Below, in pieces: positions 37,169 to 46,836 of a stretch of DNA of 64,000 nt. The stretch is from an uncultured Anaerolineaceae bacterium (GTDB lineage: Bacteria; Chloroflexota; Anaerolineae; Anaerolineales; Anaerolineaceae), in contig CAKMKJ010000005.1 of NCBI GenBank assembly GCA_927443345.1, positions 1 to 64,000 on the forward strand. The letters are read 5' to 3'. Position numbers and translations under genes: made by a program. Every line of letters starts with the position of its first letter. Positions within the stretch are counted from its first letter, which is position 1. The notes under the pieces are model-generated. The model was not told where the DNA came from. It did no database searches and saw only the letters and a program-made list of their open reading frames with translations.

Positions 37169-37984
37169 CTAGATAGTCTTAATACGATCTATAACGCGAT
37201 TCACCAGGTTTCTCTGTTCGATCGGGTTTCTGGCGGGTATCGCATGAGGAGGTGCCGAGGCGACAGGGCTGTTCAGTCGAATCATCTCAACCAGCCCAGC
37301 CTGTAATAGATTATAGACCACCCTGCGGATTTGGAAATCATTCAATTTGGCGGCAGTAGCAATTTGTTTAATCGAGTTCTTCGGGTTGACATAAGAAATC
37401 ACCCGCCATTCTTCAGCGTTCAGTTTGATGTCGCGGATGTTGACACCCGGCCGTTCGGCGAATTTGAGCGCCACATCCAAACTCGGAATCTCGTTTTTGA
37501 GGTCTTCATGTTCATGCGCCTGACGCGATCCTTCAATGATGATATCTTCAAGCGCCATTCGCAGCGGAATCGAAGTGGAAGGAGGTTGCTCATCCGCTTC
37601 AAAGTTAAAGAGGCCTTCAGTCAGCGTAAACAAACCTCTTAAAATGTCTTTGAAAAAGTCTGCAATGCCGGTAAAGATTTGATCCTGGGTCAAATAACCC
37701 GAATTGATCAGCGTGATGCCCAATTCCATATCATTGAGCGTGCGATAACGCTCCGAGAGTGAAGCAGCCGCAGAGCTGGGGATGAGCTTTGAACGGGCCA
37801 TAATTTTGATCAGGGGAACCGCGTCCATGCCAGTGGTGGCATACACCAACTTGCCCTCTCGAAAGATCAGTTTGGCTGATTTGCTGCTTGATTCAATGTA
37901 AAGTGCCCCGGTCTTTTTCGCCAGGTTAATCAAGTTCAATACTTGGATTATTGAGAAATCTCTTAAATTGCCTTTTAAGGCCAT
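37169..37984 (-). CDS. DUF4388 (PATAN-like) domain protein
   Basis: LKGNLRDFSIIQVLNLINLAKKTGALYIESSSKSAKLIFREGKLVYA. Confidence 0.85.
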   Translation of the reverse strand: MALKGNLRDFSIIQVLNLINLAKKTGALYIESSSKSAKLIFREGKLVYATTGMDAVPLIKIMARSKLIPSSAAASLSERYRTLNDMELGITLINSGYLTQDQIFTGIADFFKDILRGLFTLTEGLFNFEADEQPPSTSIPLRMALEDIIIEGSRQAHEHEDLKNEIPSLDVALKFAERPGVNIRDIKLNAEEWRVISYVNPKNSIKQIATAAKLNDFQIRRVVYNLLQAGLVEMIRLNSPVASAPPHAIPARNPIEQRNLVNRVIDRIKTI

Positions 37985-38122
37985 ACAGTCCTTTTAGGAG
38001 AGAATCTAACTTAAAAATTATACTTGTATGACAATAAGCCGTCAATTCATGATAACCAATACCGGGGGATTTGCACACCTAATCCCCGGTCCCTGGAGGG
38101 TGTGATCATGAGATTTTTTGTC

Positions 38123-38200
38123 CTGGACTAATAAACTAAAAACCTAAATAATCCAACCATCCCTCTCCATCGTGATGGAGAGGGACTACAGGGTGAGGCC
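38123..38200 (+). repeat. Dispersed repeat copy B (cf. 33921..33998)
   Basis: CTGGACTAATAAA...CCCTCTCCATCGTGATGGAGAGGGACTACAGGGTGAGGCC. Confidence 0.9.
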
Positions 38201-38234
38201 TCCATCAACTCAATAACTTGAATCAAAGGATTAT

Positions 38235-38309
38235 TGTAGGGTGTGGTCAACGACCCATTGATCGATTCCAAATAACCTGTTTGTGGAGGGGTCGTTGCCC
38301 CACCATAAA
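38235..38309. repeat. 75-bp hairpin repeat, copy 1
   Basis: TGTAGGGTGTGGTCAACGACCCATTGATC...GGAGGGGTCGTTGCCCCACC; near-identical copy at 38471. Confidence 0.92.
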
Positions 38310-38470
38310 CGAAATAACCATTTTCCTAATCCATGTAATTAAATACAGACCCCGCATTTTGAATATCGAGACTTCCTCTGTCCAATCAAAACCGCGGGGG
38401 TCTAGCTTTATAATGAACACTTGGAACCTACAGTGTAGTCCAATCCATAATTCCGGTTTTGTGAAGCTCT

Positions 38471-38545
38471 TGTAGGGTGTGGTCAACGACCCATTGATCA
38501 ATTCTAAATAACCTGGGTGCGGAGGGGTCGTTGCCCCACCGTAAA
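38471..38545. repeat. 75-bp hairpin repeat, copy 2
   Basis: Same sequence as 38235..38309 with few substitutions, direct orientation, 236 bp apart. Confidence 0.92.
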
Positions 38546-38939
38546 AAGAACACTTGAAATCTTTTGCCAAACCCCTTGACAATAGGTTTATACTTAAAAT
38601 AGAATTTATTTTCTACAAATAGTCGCTTTTATTATGCCTCCTCCATTGTAAACAGGTTTGTTTTTGATTCTTAACTTAAATAATTACCGGTATTGCTAAA
38701 ATATTCGTACATGAATACGAATCAAAACAAATCATATCGAATCATTAATTTAATAGACTTTTATAGTGGATTTCGATTCGTTTTCTTTGTTTCCGATTTT
38801 TTTACAAAACAAAAAACGAATCACCTTAAAAGGAATTGGAAATAATAACTTGTAAAGATCTCCTCCTGGATACTCAGGTTTCACATCCATCCAACCAGGA
38901 TTTAGTATAATGCGAGTAGCCTAACGTTAAGAGAAAACC

Positions 38940-40574
38940 ATGCCTGCCCTCAAAAAAATGCTTCAAGCCTGTGACCTGGATATGCTCGAAAGGATCTCCT
39001 CCTTTTGGAGTGTGGACACCACCAATCTGGATCTCGCTGCAGCGGCAGAAACGCTGTATCAGGCCATGCAGGATGAAGCGCTTGCCTCCGAGATATTAGC
39101 CAGCCTGCCTGAAGCGGTCAAAGCTGCCTGGCAGGATGTGCGGCGCAACCCCCAAAAGATCACCTGGGCGCACTTCACCCGAAAGTACGGAGAAGTCCGC
39201 GAATTTGGCCCCGCCCGCCGCGAAAGAGAAGAGCCCGAGCAGCATCCTATCTCAATTGCAGAAACTTTATGGTATCGGGGCTTGATCGGACGCGCCTTTC
39301 TCAACCTACCCCCCGAACCGCGTGAGTTTGTTTTCATACCGGATGAATTATTACCTGAGTCTGGCCCCTCCGAAAAACTGCTTTCTACGCTGGCCATCCA
39401 AAAAGTGGAGGCCAAATCACTCAAAATCATTGCCGCAGCCGACGGCAGGATCATCGACCACCTCACCGATTGGCTGGCTGCAAGACGTATGGGGCGCAAT
39501 CTCCCCGTAGAAATTTCAAAAGCCTGGGTTGAATCCGAACCTTTTATCGCCCACATGGCTGCATTCAGCGGGCTGATCAATGCCAAAGGCGAGCTCGAAC
39601 CTGACGCCTTGCCGCAATTCTTCCAAAAGGATCGCGCCTCGATCCTTTCTGATTGGGCCACCGCCTGGATAAACTCATCCGCCATCAATGACCTGCGCAG
39701 CATTCCCGGCTTGGTCTTTGAAGGGGATTGGCACAACGATCCGCTCAAACCCAGGCTGTTCATCGTCGAAATGCTGCGCGGCCTCACTCAGGGGGATTGG
39801 TACAGCCTGACGGCGCTTATAGGGGCTGTCAAGGCCCTTCAGCCCGATTTTCAGCGCTCCAGCGGAGAATATGACCTGTGGTTCATCCGCAAAGCCGATA
39901 GCAGCGAATTTCTGCGTGGCTTTGACCATTGGGATGAAGTGGACGGCGCGCTGATCCGCTACTTGATCAACGACCCGTTTCATTGGCTTGGGATGACCGA
40001 CCTGGGCCGCGGTAAAGAGAAGGCAGAAACCGCTTTCAAACTGACCCCCTTGTTCTTTGCCCTTTTCACCACAGATAAACCAGTCATTGAAACCGCCAGA
40101 GAAACATCCATAAAAGTAGGCGCTGATTTATCCTTCAGCATTCCGGTGGGTGCCTCAAGACCCCTGCGCTACCAGATTGCCCGATTTTGCGAAATTCGTT
40201 CGATGACGGCAATTGAAACCTGTTACGAAATCACTCCAGTGTCATTGAAGCTGGCACAACAAAATGGATTGAAACCCGGCCAACTGGTGCAATACCTTGA
40301 GAAAAACCTGAAAACTCCCCTGCCCAAGAGTCTGATGTTGCTGGCGGATCAGTGGGAAAAGCACGCCAAAGTGGAAGAAGTCACCAATGTTACCCTGCTG
40401 AGAACCCATTCCGCGGAAGTGCTGCAGCATCTGGTCAGCCATCCGCCCACGGCTAAATTCATAATAGAGCAGCTTTCACCCACCACAGCACTGATTAACC
40501 CGGCAGGCATAAAAGTCATCAAACAATCATTATTGGAATTAGGACTGCTCACCGAGATTCATCTGGAAGTATAA
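38940..40574 (+). CDS. Hypothetical protein with XPB/Ssl2-like helicase-associated domain
   Basis: Long confident ORF; C-terminal [28 protein letters not shown] and [40 protein letters not shown] resemble helicase-associated WH proteins. Confidence 0.6.
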   Translation: MPALKKMLQACDLDMLERISSFWSVDTTNLDLAAAAETLYQAMQDEALASEILASLPEAVKAAWQDVRRNPQKITWAHFTRKYGEVREFGPARREREEPEQHPISIAETLWYRGLIGRAFLNLPPEPREFVFIPDELLPESGPSEKLLSTLAIQKVEAKSLKIIAAADGRIIDHLTDWLAARRMGRNLPVEISKAWVESEPFIAHMAAFSGLINAKGELEPDALPQFFQKDRASILSDWATAWINSSAINDLRSIPGLVFEGDWHNDPLKPRLFIVEMLRGLTQGDWYSLTALIGAVKALQPDFQRSSGEYDLWFIRKADSSEFLRGFDHWDEVDGALIRYLINDPFHWLGMTDLGRGKEKAETAFKLTPLFFALFTTDKPVIETARETSIKVGADLSFSIPVGASRPLRYQIARFCEIRSMTAIETCYEITPVSLKLAQQNGLKPGQLVQYLEKNLKTPLPKSLMLLADQWEKHAKVEEVTNVTLLRTHSAEVLQHLVSHPPTAKFIIEQLSPTTALINPAGIKVIKQSLLELGLLTEIHLEV

Positions 40575-40627
40575 TTTTATTAACCCGGGATGATCCACAC
40601 CCGGGTAACAATTCCTCCGAGGTGATG

Positions 40628-41809
40628 ATGAACAAACGATTGGACTGGATCCAGAACGAGCTCGATACGCTAAAAGAGGGTGGATTGTACAACCGCATCC
40701 GCACGCTGAATTCGCCCCAGGGCGCCTGGCTGCAGGTGGACGGCAAAAAAGTCTTAAACTTTTGCTCCAACAACTATCTGGGTCTGGCCAATCATCCCAG
40801 GATGGCCGCGGCTGCCAAGGCTGCCATAGATCGATACGGCGTCGGTCCCGGCGCGGTGCGATCCATTGCCGGCACGATGGACCTGCATCTTGAACTCGAA
40901 AAAAGAATGGCAAGCTTCAAAGGGGTTGAGGCTGCCATCACCATGCAATCCGGTTTTGCGGCTAACCTGGCCGTCATCCCCGCGCTGGTGGGCAAAGAGG
41001 ATGTGCTCTTTACCGATGAGCTAAACCACGCCAGCATCATTGACGGCTGCCGTCTTTCTGGTGCGCGCATCGAGAAATATAAACATGCAGATGCTGCAGA
41101 TCTTGACCGCGTGATCCGCGAGAACAAGGGCAGCTACAGGCGCGCCTTGTGCGTAACCGACGGCGTTTTCAGCATGGATGGCGATCTTGCGCCGCTCGAC
41201 AAAATCTATGAAATCACCAACCAGCATAACGTTATGCTGATGGTGGATGACGCGCACGGCGAGGGTGTGGTCGGGCGTGGTGGGCGCGGCATTGTTGATC
41301 ATTATGGCTTGCACGGCAAGGTGGATGTGGAAGTAGGCACTTTCTCGAAAGCCTTCGGCGTGATGGGCGGCGTGATTGCCGGCAACCAGGCCATCATCGA
41401 CTGGCTGCGCCAGCGCGGCAGACCCTTCTTGTTCTCTTCAGCCGCCACCCCGGCAGACGTAGCCGCCTGCATCGCTGCAGTCGACCTGCTTGAAGAATCC
41501 ACCGAACTGGTCGATAAACTGTGGCAGAACGGAAACCTGTTTAAGAAAGTAATGAAAGAAATGGGCTTCGATACCGGTCAAAGCGCCACACCCATCACCC
41601 CGGTGATGCTCGGCGAAGCGCCTCTGGCACAACAATTCAGCCGCGAGCTATTTGACGAGAATGTCTTTGCCATGGCATTAGGTTTCCCAACCGTACCTAA
41701 AGGCAAAGCCAGAATCAGAGTAATGCTCTCGGCGGCCCATTCCCCCACCGATCTTGAAGAAGGGCTTGAAGCCTTTAAAAAGATTGGCAAGAAATTGGGA
41801 GTGATTTAA
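40628..41809 (+). CDS. kbl: Glycine C-acetyltransferase / 2-amino-3-ketobutyrate CoA ligase family
   Basis: [62 protein letters not shown]. Confidence 0.9.
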   Translation: MNKRLDWIQNELDTLKEGGLYNRIRTLNSPQGAWLQVDGKKVLNFCSNNYLGLANHPRMAAAAKAAIDRYGVGPGAVRSIAGTMDLHLELEKRMASFKGVEAAITMQSGFAANLAVIPALVGKEDVLFTDELNHASIIDGCRLSGARIEKYKHADAADLDRVIRENKGSYRRALCVTDGVFSMDGDLAPLDKIYEITNQHNVMLMVDDAHGEGVVGRGGRGIVDHYGLHGKVDVEVGTFSKAFGVMGGVIAGNQAIIDWLRQRGRPFLFSSAATPADVAACIAAVDLLEESTELVDKLWQNGNLFKKVMKEMGFDTGQSATPITPVMLGEAPLAQQFSRELFDENVFAMALGFPTVPKGKARIRVMLSAAHSPTDLEEGLEAFKKIGKKLGVI

Positions 41810-41844
41810 AACCGCACCGTATGTAGTGGATTATGAATAAAACC

Positions 41845-41877
41845 AACCTTGACAAGGTTTGAAACCTTGTCAAGGTT
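41845..41877. terminator. Perfect hairpin AACCTTGACAAGGTTTGAAACCTTGTCAAGGTT
   Basis: Long perfect inverted repeat between convergent genes. Confidence 0.65.
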
Positions 41878-41962
41878 GATCTTAAATATTTTTCTTCAAA
41901 GTATTGCTTTAGGGTACACACCCACCTCCGATTAATACAAAATAGAGGAGAAGCAGAAATAA

Positions 41963-42739
41963 TTATCTGAACATTCGGCGGCGGTTCCAATTTAAGAAAG
42001 GGGCGGCGATTTTTCTGAGCCAATACTTGAGCACAATCGGCGCACAGGGTTTGCCGCCATCGCGGTAGTGCACCCGCAGCATTTCTGGCCAGCAGCGGTC
42101 ATCAGAAGCAACCGTTTTACCGTCTGTGTGCAAACGGAACTGCGCCCAGGTTTTACCAGGCAGGTATTTCAGCTCAGATACGGCAGCCAGGCGGGTCCAC
42201 AGGTCGTAATCCATGGCAAAAAAGAACGTTGGGTCCAACGGACCGACTTTTTTCCACAAGTCGGCTCTGAAAAACGCTGACGGCTGGGGAATATGGACGT
42301 AACCACGGCGCAGCCGGGCAAGATCCGTCTGGGCGGCGTTGAATTTTCCAATCACTCTGCCGCTCTCATCGATGAAATCCAACTCGCCGTAAACCATGCC
42401 AATTTGCGGATGGTCAGCCAGATACTGCACAGCCTGGCGCACGGCGCCCGGCGAATAGACATCATCCGAATTGAGCCAGGCGATGATCGAGCCGGTGGCG
42501 CGGTTGAACCCCTTGTTGATAGCATCCGTCTGCCCCGTATCGGGTTCTGAGACCCACCAGGCCAGCCGGGATTGATATTTTTGGATTACTTCAAGGGTGT
42601 TGTCGTTGGAGCCGCCATCCACGATGATGAATTCAATATTTTCATAATCCTGTTTAAGCACCGAAAGAATGGTTTCTTCAAGGAACTTTCCCTGGTTGAA
42701 AGACGGCGTAATGATAGAGACAAGCGGCTGCGTATCCAT
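41963..42739 (-). CDS. Glycosyltransferase family 2
   Basis: VSIITPSFNQGKFLEETILSVLKQDYENIEFIIVDGGSNDNT, AWLNSDDVY. Confidence 0.93.
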   Translation of the reverse strand: MDTQPLVSIITPSFNQGKFLEETILSVLKQDYENIEFIIVDGGSNDNTLEVIQKYQSRLAWWVSEPDTGQTDAINKGFNRATGSIIAWLNSDDVYSPGAVRQAVQYLADHPQIGMVYGELDFIDESGRVIGKFNAAQTDLARLRRGYVHIPQPSAFFRADLWKKVGPLDPTFFFAMDYDLWTRLAAVSELKYLPGKTWAQFRLHTDGKTVASDDRCWPEMLRVHYRDGGKPCAPIVLKYWLRKIAAPFLNWNRRRMFR

Positions 42740-42745
42740 AGATTC

Positions 42746-44308
42746 CTAATTGCTCTCGACCAAGGGATGGGCAAGGTCGAAAATGTAATAACCATCCCCT
42801 TGCTGCACGGGATAAGTGCTCAAGAGATGTTCCTTGAGATCGGTTTGCTTATCAAACTCATCAGGCATGGTGACCAGGAACACATCCTTGCCCATAGTTA
42901 ATTCTTTGAAAAGTTGTTGAAACCCAGGGTCAGAGGCGCCAACGATATTCTTTAGGTCACGATCCGCAGTTCTTGGCCACAAAGACGGACCGATATAACT
43001 CCAATAACTGAGAGGATAACCGTAATCTTCAGTTAATGCCACGACTGAAACATTTTGACCTACAATGTTGCCCAATTCAGTGAAATAAGCGGCTTTCTCA
43101 CGAAAATCTGATTGGTTTAAATAACTGTAAACACGCTGAGCAATCATGCCAATGGAAAAAATAAAAATCAACATCACTGCTGCCCGTGCAATCCATTGTG
43201 GATTATGCTCCTCAAGTATCTTAAAAACATAGGATAATCCAATGCCAAAACCGAGCGCAAGAATAACCAAAAGTGGCATTTGATAATAGTTATGCGAGTA
43301 GATATGATAGGCAAAAGTAAACCCATACAACAAATATCCAAGCCAAAGAGCGGCGTAAAGCGTTCTAGTTTTTACATCTTTGATCAAGAAAAATGCGAGC
43401 AGCCCGATGACCAATGGCACCTGACCCGCCACTGCTTTAATCGTGACCATCCATTGCAAATACCAGCTTAATTGAACATATAGCTGTGGATAAAATCTTC
43501 CGCCCAAAATAGCGCCAGCATTGCCCCCCACTGTGGCGCTGAGCAGGTTATAGAGCAACCCTGGTGCGATCGCCAGAACAGCCATTAGGTAAACGCGGCC
43601 GTTTCTGATCCAATATTTAGATCCTTTTTGAAGAATGACAAAAGCAAAAGGAAGACCTGCAAAAAAGACCATTGGCGCTTTGACCAGAACTGCCAGACCA
43701 GTAAACACACCGGCGAGAATTGCATTTTTTAGTGTGTCGGCTTGAGACCATCTCACTTGAAAATAGAGCGCCCATAACAGAAACATGATCATCATGGAGT
43801 CAGGTTGAAAACTACGACTGGCAAGCACCCCAAAATGTTCAAAAAGATAATATGCCAAAACAGCAAAAGCGCCATTGATTGAAAGGAGGCGCCGCGAAAG
43901 CAAGAAAATAGGGATACCCCCAAGCACCCAGAAAAATATCGAATAAATTCTGCCCACCAAAATGTATTCGTGACCAATAACCCTGTAGGTCAAGGCAACC
44001 AGATGCTCCAGAATAGGCGGCTCAACAATCGGTTCTGCTTTTGCCTTGTTAATGGCAAAGGTTCGCAATTCTTGCGGCATTGAAAGTGTATCCGGGGTAT
44101 CCATCTGATAATAATAAGAGCGCGCCAGAAGCAGCGAGTGGAATTGACGCGTGGAAGCGAAATCTAGTGGGAGGTCGGTAAAATCGATCAAACGGATGCC
44201 AATGCCACCCAGTAAAAAGAGCACCACTAAAACAATGACTGTAATTTTCTTTTTCGGCAGAAATAAAACCGTTTCAGAAAAATGTGTTTCGTTCATCGAT
44301 TGCCTCAA
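42746..44308 (-). CDS. GT-C fold/ArnT-PMT-like membrane glycosyltransferase
   Basis: Polytopic; DLPLDFASTRQFHSLLLARSYYYQ, EPPILEHLVALTYRVIGHEYILVGR. Confidence 0.75.
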   Translation of the reverse strand: MRQSMNETHFSETVLFLPKKKITVIVLVVLFLLGGIGIRLIDFTDLPLDFASTRQFHSLLLARSYYYQMDTPDTLSMPQELRTFAINKAKAEPIVEPPILEHLVALTYRVIGHEYILVGRIYSIFFWVLGGIPIFLLSRRLLSINGAFAVLAYYLFEHFGVLASRSFQPDSMMIMFLLWALYFQVRWSQADTLKNAILAGVFTGLAVLVKAPMVFFAGLPFAFVILQKGSKYWIRNGRVYLMAVLAIAPGLLYNLLSATVGGNAGAILGGRFYPQLYVQLSWYLQWMVTIKAVAGQVPLVIGLLAFFLIKDVKTRTLYAALWLGYLLYGFTFAYHIYSHNYYQMPLLVILALGFGIGLSYVFKILEEHNPQWIARAAVMLIFIFSIGMIAQRVYSYLNQSDFREKAAYFTELGNIVGQNVSVVALTEDYGYPLSYWSYIGPSLWPRTADRDLKNIVGASDPGFQQLFKELTMGKDVFLVTMPDEFDKQTDLKEHLLSTYPVQQGDGYYIFDLAHPLVESN

Positions 44309-44314
44309 AGGAGT

Positions 44315-45250
44315 TTAGTTTAATTTATTGCGCCGGCGCTTTAAAAACCATTTACGAAGTCCATCCAGCCCCAGCGGAGCAAAGAAGGCATAAACCATGC
44401 GATACCACTCAGGAAGGACGGTAGCGGGGTTCAGCCAGAACGCCTTCCAATAGGCACGAAAAGCAGCCGGATATTCTTTAGCGTCTAATAAATAGAATGC
44501 ATTTAATCGTTCAGCGCCTGCAAGAATTTGTCTGCGATGCTGCTGAAACAAACTGCGATACTGCACACCAGATTGCATCCATTGTACTATCCGTCTGGCT
44601 TCACTGCCAAAATTGGCCGCCATAGCCAGGTTTTTACAATCTTGGTGATAATGTGCAGATGCCCACAAAGAGGGGATGTACTGCATTCCGCTTTCACTTA
44701 CCAGTCGAATCCAGAGTTGATGGTCAAGCAGCAAGTGGAAGGATTGATCAAGATGTCCAACTTTTTCAAGCACTGCACGTCGCATGAAAACTGCGGGCTG
44801 TCCGATGATGTGAAATGACATGAGATCTGAGAGACCCCAATCACCATAAGAAAGCTGGTTGAGCACATTTTCGCTTTCATCCACCACTCGGACGTTGCCG
44901 AACACTATGCCAACCTCAGGATGTTCACTAAGCGCCTTGACTGCCTCTGAAATCGCCCCTGGCATGTAATAATCGTCAGAATTGATCCATGCGATGAACT
45001 CACCTTTTGCACGCGTGAAACCCTTATTAATGGCTTCAGCTTGGCCGCTGTCGTTTTCTGAGACCCACCATTTTAAGCGTTTCGAATATTTTTTAATAAG
45101 TTCAACACTCTCATCCGCCGAACCACCGTCCGCCACCAAATATTCTATGTTGGGATAATCCTGATCCAACACCGAGCGCATGGTTTGTTCAAGGAAGCGC
45201 GCCTGGTTGAATGAGGGGGTTACAATCGAGACAAGAGGAGTATCAGTCAT
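44315..45250 (-). CDS. Glycosyltransferase family 2
   Basis: VSIVTPSFNQARFLEQTMRSVLDQDYPNIEYLVADGGSADESVELI, AWINSDDYYMPGA. Confidence 0.93.
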   Translation of the reverse strand: MTDTPLVSIVTPSFNQARFLEQTMRSVLDQDYPNIEYLVADGGSADESVELIKKYSKRLKWWVSENDSGQAEAINKGFTRAKGEFIAWINSDDYYMPGAISEAVKALSEHPEVGIVFGNVRVVDESENVLNQLSYGDWGLSDLMSFHIIGQPAVFMRRAVLEKVGHLDQSFHLLLDHQLWIRLVSESGMQYIPSLWASAHYHQDCKNLAMAANFGSEARRIVQWMQSGVQYRSLFQQHRRQILAGAERLNAFYLLDAKEYPAAFRAYWKAFWLNPATVLPEWYRMVYAFFAPLGLDGLRKWFLKRRRNKLN

Positions 45251-46053
45251 TAGAAGAGTGAATCGTACCTCACTTTGGGGAATACTGTCAGTTTTCCGCC
45301 AACGGTGGCATCTATAATTTCACGCCCGTCTTTTTTATAGGCATCACGGGCCATGCAATAGGCCAATTCCGAGGTCTCAAGATCAGGTAATTGCCACCTG
45401 AACCCTTTACCAAAATAAGCAGGATTAAAATGATTCGGGTCATCACCGGTAGAAACCACAGTGCTATTGGGAGTGCCCTTGGATGTAAAACTGTGATCCA
45501 CACCAATCAGAACAACCTGTTTAAAACCCATAAAATAAGCCAACTGCATCGCCACAAAGGTCACAGTAGCGCCCTCCCAAAGTCTGCCTGCAGCGTTGCC
45601 GTTGAAACCCGGCAGAAGATATGAAGTATATAGATAATGCAGATTTGCTGCTGGATTGATCCACTTACGGCCGCGCCATGCCACAAAGGTGGGTATGGAA
45701 AGCGCGCGAAAATCTTCGGCGCACTGTTCGATCACCAGATTGTTGACCGACAGCAAACAAGAAGTGGTGAACCCAAGTTCAGGAAAAGCCAGATAAAAAC
45801 GGTTCATGCCAATAGTGAATACATTTTTGAGTTTCAAAAGATCTGTTTCACGCAAACTTGGACCATTGCCGATGATGACGCACTGTTCACCCAAATGGGA
45901 GTTTCTTAAAGAATTTAATTTTTGGATGGAGTCTAACCGCCATGGATGCAGGTAAGCATTCGGTGATTCAAGCACGGTAATAACCTCATCCTTTGTGTTA
46001 CGCAAAAAATTTGCAACAGGTTGGGGAAGCATTCTTATGAGAGCTTTTTTCAT
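45250..46053 (-). CDS. DUF115/MptE-like (6-hydroxymethylpterin pyrophosphokinase-like) glycan-associated protein
   Basis: CVIIGNGPSLRETDLLKLKNVFTIGMNRFYL, QVVLIGVDHSF. Confidence 0.65.
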   Translation of the reverse strand: MKKALIRMLPQPVANFLRNTKDEVITVLESPNAYLHPWRLDSIQKLNSLRNSHLGEQCVIIGNGPSLRETDLLKLKNVFTIGMNRFYLAFPELGFTTSCLLSVNNLVIEQCAEDFRALSIPTFVAWRGRKWINPAANLHYLYTSYLLPGFNGNAAGRLWEGATVTFVAMQLAYFMGFKQVVLIGVDHSFTSKGTPNSTVVSTGDDPNHFNPAYFGKGFRWQLPDLETSELAYCMARDAYKKDGREIIDATVGGKLTVFPKVRYDSLF

Positions 46054-46057
46054 CTAT

Positions 46058-46822
46058 TTACTCAGTACTTAACCTGGCAGTCGCGCCTCCATCGACTACC
46101 AGCGCCTGACCTGTCATGAAAGAAGATTGCATATTATCCGCCAAAAAATAGATGGCGTGGGAAATTTCTTCAGGGGTACCGATCCGTCCATTAACGGTTC
46201 TGCGGGCAAGATTGTCCAAACGTTCAGAGACTGAACCGCCTGAATTTACGCCGCGCTCAAATCCGCCGCGCAGCATGGGGGTATCCACTGCGCCTGGCAA
46301 CACTGCATTGACACGGATGTTGTTGGGGGCAAATTCAATGGCCATAGCACGCGTCAAGGCTAATATTCCGCCTTTACTGGCAGCATAAGCCCCTATGTTC
46401 GCCGAAGTCTGAATGGCATGAACAGAAGAGACGTTTACAATTGCTCCGCCACCTGCCGTACACAAGAGTGGATGAGCATAACGGGCACCGACAAAGACGG
46501 GACGCAAATTGGTAGCAATAACTTTATCCCATTCTTCCACTGAGGTTTCAACCAGTGGTTTAGAAACCTGAATTGCAGCGTTATTCACTACTGCATTCAA
46601 AGAACTCGTAAACTGCTTTAGCTTATCGTACAAAACCGCAAATTGACTGGCAATCGAGATATCTGCCTTTATAAACAAACCGTCAGACGGAAAGTTTTCG
46701 CCAAATTCATTAGAATCTACCCCAATTACTATCCACCCCTGTTTGGCAAAATGGTGAACGGTGGCACGGCCAATTCCGCCAGCAGCCCCAGTAATTAATA
46801 CAACACGTTTATAGTCTTCCAT
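46058..46822 (-). CDS. SDR family oxidoreductase
   Basis: VVLITGAAGGIGRATV, NNAA, YAASKGGILALTRAMAIEFAPNNIRVNAVLPGAV. Confidence 0.93.
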   Translation of the reverse strand: MEDYKRVVLITGAAGGIGRATVHHFAKQGWIVIGVDSNEFGENFPSDGLFIKADISIASQFAVLYDKLKQFTSSLNAVVNNAAIQVSKPLVETSVEEWDKVIATNLRPVFVGARYAHPLLCTAGGGAIVNVSSVHAIQTSANIGAYAASKGGILALTRAMAIEFAPNNIRVNAVLPGAVDTPMLRGGFERGVNSGGSVSERLDNLARRTVNGRIGTPEEISHAIYFLADNMQSSFMTGQALVVDGGATARLSTE

Positions 46823-46836
46823 ACATGATCATCCTT

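Noticed and set aside
33477-38545. CRISPR array for the repeat-rich intergenic regions
   Set aside because: Repeats are long (75-144 bp) with conserved, not variable, spacers, and no cas genes were found.
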